Assembly: GCF_034096925.1 (NCBI RefSeq)
Contig: NZ_JAWZSQ010000006.1
Location: forward strand, 62,001 to 126,000
Length of the DNA: 64,000 nucleotides
Reading direction: 5' to 3'
Source: Patulibacter defluvii
GTDB lineage: Bacteria > Actinomycetota > Thermoleophilia > Solirubrobacterales > Solirubrobacteraceae
A program made the translations under genes and the position numbers. A model generated the notes under the pieces. The model did no database searches and had not been told where the DNA came from. It saw nothing but the letters and a program-made list of their open reading frames with translations. Position 1 is the stretch's first letter. Every line of letters begins with the position of its first letter. Below are positions 60,933 through 64,000 of the stretch, piece by piece.

Positions 60933-61004
60933 TGCCCCCAGCAGGATTCGAACCTGCGCACACGGTTTAGGAAACCGATGCTCTATCCCCTGAGCTATGG
61001 GGGC
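60933..61004 (-). tRNA. tRNA-Arg (anticodon CCU)
   Basis: A complete cloverleaf is readable on the minus strand. The acceptor stem GCCCCCA pairs with TGGGGGC plus discriminator A; the D arm has GCTC/GAGC; the anticodon loop is TTCCTAA; and the T arm is GCAGG-TTCGAAT-CCTGC. CCA is not encoded. The outermost anticodon-stem pair is T-T. Its 3' 43 bases are the integration target duplicated at 25677 and 24424; the tRNA itself is kept intact by the element. Confidence 0.93.
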
Positions 61005-61096
61005 GCAGGCTGGAGCGTAGTCGCTCGTCGGGGCGGGCGGCGTGGGGCGGTGGACGGTGGGCGGAAGGGGCCGTAGGCTGGTCGCTCCCCCCGCCG

Positions 61097-61525
61097 ATGC
61101 TTCCCTTCAAGCTGCTCCGCCTGTCGGTCTCGACGCTCCGCCAGTACCGCGCCCTGCCCGAGGAGCAGCGGATCGCGCTGCGCGAGGACGCCCAGCTCGT
61201 GCGCGAGCTGACGGTCGAGATCGGCGGCTCGCGCGCCCGCCAGATGCTCGCCGGCGACGGCCTGCTCGGTCGACCATCGGCCAACGCCCCCGAGCCCGAT
61301 CCGGTGGCCACGGCGCCCGCGCCGGACGCCGCCGCCCCGCCGGCCACCCGCAGCGAGGCCGAGACGATCGAGGAGCTGCGGCGCGCGGTCTCGACGCTCG
61401 CGCTCTCGATCGCCCAGACCGGGCTCGTCGGCGGCAACTCGCGCGGCGCCGCCCTCGGCCGGCGGATCCTGAAGAGCGGGCTCGCCGACCGCCTCGACAA
61501 GCCCGGCGGCGACGGCCGCGGCTGA
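61097..61525 (+). CDS. Hypothetical protein
   Basis: The 142-residue protein has a charged helical N-terminus (LRLSVSTLRQYRALPEEQRI, ALREDAQLVRELTVEIGGSR), an Ala/Pro linker (about 65-95) and a second helical segment (SEAETIEELRRAVSTLALSI). No domain is recognised. High GC3 matches core genes. It is convergent with the methyltransferase, nine bases away. Confidence 0.6.
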   Translation: MLPFKLLRLSVSTLRQYRALPEEQRIALREDAQLVRELTVEIGGSRARQMLAGDGLLGRPSANAPEPDPVATAPAPDAAAPPATRSEAETIEELRRAVSTLALSIAQTGLVGGNSRGAALGRRILKSGLADRLDKPGGDGRG

Positions 61526-61533
61526 CGTGGCCC

Positions 61534-62187
61534 TCAGGCCGGCCGCGCCCTCAGCAGCTCCAGCGTCCCCGCCACCGTCCGCAGCCGCACCAACATCGCC
61601 GGCGGCGCGAACCCGGCCTCGGCGATCGTCCGCCGGACCACGTCGCGGCGGTGGGAGCGCGTCGTCGCCGGCCCGTCCAGCAACTCGATCGACGCGAACG
61701 CGACCGCCATCAGCGGGTCCTGCGGTGGCCCGAAGTCCGCGATCAGCAGCGCGCCCGTCGGTCGCAGCACCCGCCGCGCCTCGACCAGCGCCGCCCGCTT
61801 CGCGTCCGGCCGCAGGTGGTGCAGCACCAGCGCCAGCACCACCGCGTCCTGGCTGGCGTCCGCCAGCGGCAGCTGCTCCGCCCGACCGCTCCGCCAGCTC
61901 ACCGCCGTCCCCGGCGTCCGCCGCTCGCCGATCGCCCGCGCGTTCGGATCCGGCTCGACCGCGGTGATCGACGTGCCCGGTGCCGCCGCCTCGGCCAGGC
62001 GCCGCGTCAACGCGCCCGTTCCCGCTCCGACCTCGACCGCGCGGCCGTCGAGCGGCAACTCGTCGAGCACCGCCCGCGTCAGCGCCGGCCGCCAGCGGCC
62101 CTCGCGCATCATCAGGGCCAGGCCCAGGTCGTAGACCCCGACCGGCAGGAAGCGGCCGCTGGCGGGGAGGATCGCGTCGTCGCTCAT
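61534..62187 (-). CDS. Class I SAM-dependent methyltransferase
   Basis: The 217-residue protein has motif I VEVGAGTGALTRRLAEAA (SAM binding, near residue 54), an acidic motif in ITAVEPDPNARAI, motif III DAVVLALVLHHLRPD and GALLIADFGPP. The layout is UbiE/Methyltransf_11-like. The acceptor is unknown. It lies just downstream of the AraC gene in the same orientation and may be its target. Confidence 0.88.
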   Translation of the reverse strand: MSDDAILPASGRFLPVGVYDLGLALMMREGRWRPALTRAVLDELPLDGRAVEVGAGTGALTRRLAEAAAPGTSITAVEPDPNARAIGERRTPGTAVSWRSGRAEQLPLADASQDAVVLALVLHHLRPDAKRAALVEARRVLRPTGALLIADFGPPQDPLMAVAFASIELLDGPATTRSHRRDVVRRTIAEAGFAPPAMLVRLRTVAGTLELLRARPA

Positions 62188-62200
62188 GGCCCGACCGACG

Positions 62201-62881
62201 CTAGGCCGGCGGCACCGCTGCCGCTTGAACGGAGCGGTCGTCGTCGGCCAGCAGCCGCATCGCCAGCAGCGCCGACGGCGGCAGGCCGAACGCGCGCCGA
62301 AAGCTCCGGCTGAGGTGGGCCGAGTCGCTGAACCCGGCGTCGGCCGCCGCCCGCGTCAGCGAGCCGCCCTCGGCCAGCCGCGCCACCGCCAGCCGCAGCC
62401 GCATCCACAGCACGTAGCGCCTGAACGGCAGCCCGATCTCGGGCGAGAAGCGGTGCGTCAGCCGCGACGGCGACAGGTGCGCCGCCTGCGCCGCCGCCAC
62501 CAGCGTCGGCGGGCCGGGCAGCGTCCGTTCGACGTACGCCGCCGCCGCGGCCACCGGCTCCGACAGCGGCGCCGTGCCCGCCGGGGCGCCACCGAGCCGG
62601 CCGAGCGCCCCGGCGACGAACGCTCGCGCCGCCGCCGCGTCCGCCGCTGGCCACGCCAGCGACCCGAGCAGCCCGTTCAGCGGCTGCCCCAGCCGCGCCC
62701 GCGCGACCGCGTCGACCCGCCGCCCGTCGAGCCCGAGCGGCTCCGCGAACAGGATCGCGACCCGCCGCGACAGCGTCCCCAGCCGGTGGGGGACGTTGCT
62801 CGGGATCGCGACCGCGGCCGCCGTCAGCCGCCGGTCGTCCAGCTCCAGCTCGAGCGGCCGGCCGTCGAACGCGCACGCCAC
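62201..62881 (-). CDS. AraC-family regulator with uncertain, non-canonical start
   Basis: From GTG 62881 the frame gives 226 residues with a C-terminal AraC double helix-turn-helix (PTLVAAAQAAHLSPSRLTHR and GGSLTRAAADAGFSDSAHLSR, then SFRRAFG). The same frame stays open upstream to 63040, encoding a cupin-like HAHHAVQV that belongs to the family's N-terminal domain. No ATG, GTG or TTG exists before the in-frame pyrE stop (63041-63043). Initiation may be at a CTG (62959/62956) or an ATC (63028) behind GGGAG, or the true protein may be shorter. Confidence 0.75.
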   Translation of the reverse strand: MACAFDGRPLELELDDRRLTAAAVAIPSNVPHRLGTLSRRVAILFAEPLGLDGRRVDAVARARLGQPLNGLLGSLAWPAADAAAARAFVAGALGRLGGAPAGTAPLSEPVAAAAAYVERTLPGPPTLVAAAQAAHLSPSRLTHRFSPEIGLPFRRYVLWMRLRLAVARLAEGGSLTRAAADAGFSDSAHLSRSFRRAFGLPPSALLAMRLLADDDRSVQAAAVPPA

Positions 62882-63040
62882 CTGGACGGCGTGGTGGGCG
62901 TGGCGGTCACCGGTCCCGCCCGGGCCGCGGTAGAGCGCGAAGCCGTGGCCGACCAGCAGCGAGGCGCCATCGCCGTCCGCCCCGCCCTCGGCGCGCGTGG
63001 CGCCCCAGTCCGGCGGATCGGCGGCGATCGGCCCGCTCCC

Positions 63041-63592
63041 TCAGCTGGCGGGCCGGTCGGGGTAGACGTCGTCGATCGTCGCCAGCGCGACGTACGGGGC
63101 GCCCGCCGCCTGCTCGATCCGCTCGCCGCCGCCGGCCAGCCGGTCGAGCACCGAGACGACGCCGACGACCGTCCGGCCCTCGGCCTGCAGGGCCTCCAGC
63201 GCCTTGACCGTCGAGCCGCCGGTGGTGACGACGTCCTCGACCACCAGGCAGCGGTCCTCGTCGGTCAGGAACGGCCCCTCGACGCGCCGCTGGAGCCCGT
63301 GGGCCTTGGTCTCCTTGCGGACGAAGAACGCCTTCACGTCCGCCCCGCCGGCGAGCGCCGCGCAGGCGACCGGGTCGGCGCCCATCGTCATCCCGCCGAC
63401 CGCCGTCGCGCCGCGCCGCTCGGCCTCGGCGACGACCAGCTCGCCGAGCGCCCGGAAGCCGGCCGGGCGCAGGATCGCCCGCTTGGCGTCGACGTAGTAC
63501 GAGGCGGTCGCGCCGCTGGTCAGCGTCACCTCGCCGAGCACCAGCGCGTGCTCGCGCAGCTCGGCGATCAGCGTGTCCTTCGCGGCGCTCAT
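63041..63592 (-). CDS. pyrE: Orotate phosphoribosyltransferase
   Basis: The 183-residue protein contains the PRPP-binding loop CLVVEDVVTTGGSTVKAL, a SGATASYYVDAKRAIL substrate region and FFVRKETKAHG. It converts orotate and PRPP to OMP in pyrimidine synthesis. Length is typical for the short actinobacterial type. The ATG at 63592 gives the usual N-terminus. It is core metabolism, indicating that the chromosome backbone resumes here. Confidence 0.93.
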   Translation of the reverse strand: MSAAKDTLIAELREHALVLGEVTLTSGATASYYVDAKRAILRPAGFRALGELVVAEAERRGATAVGGMTMGADPVACAALAGGADVKAFFVRKETKAHGLQRRVEGPFLTDEDRCLVVEDVVTTGGSTVKALEALQAEGRTVVGVVSVLDRLAGGGERIEQAAGAPYVALATIDDVYPDRPAS

Positions 63593-63602
63593 GCGCCGGA
63601 GG

Positions 63603-64000
63603 CTAGTACGTGTCGACGATCGTCCCCATCGTCATCCAGGCGAAGATCGACGCGGCGTCGGCCATCGGGACCCGGAAGCAGCCGTGGCTGGCGTTGTAGG
63701 TCGGGACCGACGGGTAGCCGTGGACCGCGTAGCCGCGGATGAAGTAGGAGGACTTGTACATGCCCTTGGCGTTCGTGCCCGGGTCCTTCATGTAGACCCG
63801 GAAGCTGCCGCGGATCGTCGGCGTCGCCGGCGCGCCGGAGGAGGTGTGGTAGATCCGCTCGACCTTGCCGCCCTTGCCGATCAGCGCGATCACCTGGCGC
63901 GAGATGTCGCCCTCGACGTGGCGCCCGTGGCTGGGGAAGCGGACCTTGAACGCGCCCCGGCCGGCCTGCAGGGCCCGGAAGACGTCGCTGTTGGCGCTGG
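63603..64000 (-). CDS. L,D-transpeptidase (YkuD), 5' end outside the window
   Basis: The 132 residues present form most of a YkuD domain with the catalytic signature HGYPSVPTYNASHGCFRVPM (His, and Cys in SHGC-x-R). A binding strand (GSFRVYMKDPG) is also visible. Such enzymes cross-link peptidoglycan or attach proteins to it outside the membrane. The open frame runs to base 64000, so the start, and any signal peptide or binding domain, lie beyond. It ends ten bases from the pyrE start. Confidence 0.88.
   Translation of the reverse strand, partial: SANSDVFRALQAGRGAFKVRFPSHGRHVEGDISRQVIALIGKGGKVERIYHTSSGAPATPTIRGSFRVYMKDPGTNAKGMYKSSYFIRGYAVHGYPSVPTYNASHGCFRVPMADAASIFAWMTMGTIVDTY

Noticed and set aside
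1..64000. CRISPR array, rRNA operon or replication origin
   Set aside because: No regularly spaced repeats, no rRNA signatures and no DnaA-box cluster were seen on either strand.

Overview
The window looks like chromosome of a very high-GC actinobacterium, most likely class Thermoleophilia, order Solirubrobacterales (Conexibacter, Solirubrobacter or Patulibacter type). I infer this from GC-saturated third codon positions, frequent GTG starts, 4-bp GTGA/ATGA gene overlaps, several leaderless promoters and the mce/Lcp/NarL-kinase repertoire. Taxonomy is inference only.

Layout. (1) 1-17.8 kb is an ordinary-looking catabolic neighbourhood for ureides or hydantoins. It has GntR and IclR regulators, a ribose-type ABC importer split in two (permease and ATPase at 1.6-4.2 kb, lipoprotein receptor at 14.2 kb), an Asp/Glu/hydantoin racemase-fold protein, amidohydrolases, a dihydropyrimidinase/hydantoinase, an (S)-ureidoglycine aminohydrolase, an aminotransferase, an aldehyde dehydrogenase, two M20 hydrolases and malate synthase. 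The probable logic is uptake of a cyclic ureide, ring opening, stepwise nitrogen release, and capture of glyoxylate by malate synthase. (2) 17.8-24.4 kb holds a candidate antisense small RNA, a Tat-exported Lcp-like oxygenase, two orphan NarL-type histidine kinases (one with a second, degenerate kinase module inside it), two small membrane proteins and CtaG.

(3) 24.4-61.0 kb is an integrated genomic island. A complete tRNA-Arg(CCU) lies at 60.93-61.00 kb. Its last 43 bases are duplicated exactly at 25.68 kb and, with one mismatch, at 24.42 kb. A tyrosine integrase, broken by one in-frame TAG, abuts the tRNA, and candidate integrase arm sites occur at both ends. Inside, inward-facing remnants of IS21-type elements bracket about 27 kb (28.9-56.0 kb) of lipid or hydrophobe catabolism genes. 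These are a CYP153-type alkane hydroxylase with its ferredoxin and reductase, two hot-dog thioesterases, a BtrH/DUF4872 protein, paired acyl-CoA dehydrogenases, an acyl-CoA synthetase, a thiolase/DUF35 pair, an MBL hydrolase, two MaoC-type hydratase subunits, six Mce proteins in one operon, an SDR and two TetR regulators. Four promoters in this cassette carry the same 16-bp partly palindromic box, GTTA-N8-TAAC, each overlapping the likely -10 element. This points to one regulon controlling uptake, activation and beta-oxidation, and is the most interesting feature of the window. The right end of the island is a nest of broken insertion sequences.

(4) 61.0-64.0 kb returns to core-like genes: a methyltransferase, an AraC regulator with no conventional start codon, pyrE and a partial L,D-transpeptidase. 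The window cuts genes at both ends. No CRISPR array, rRNA or replication origin was seen.
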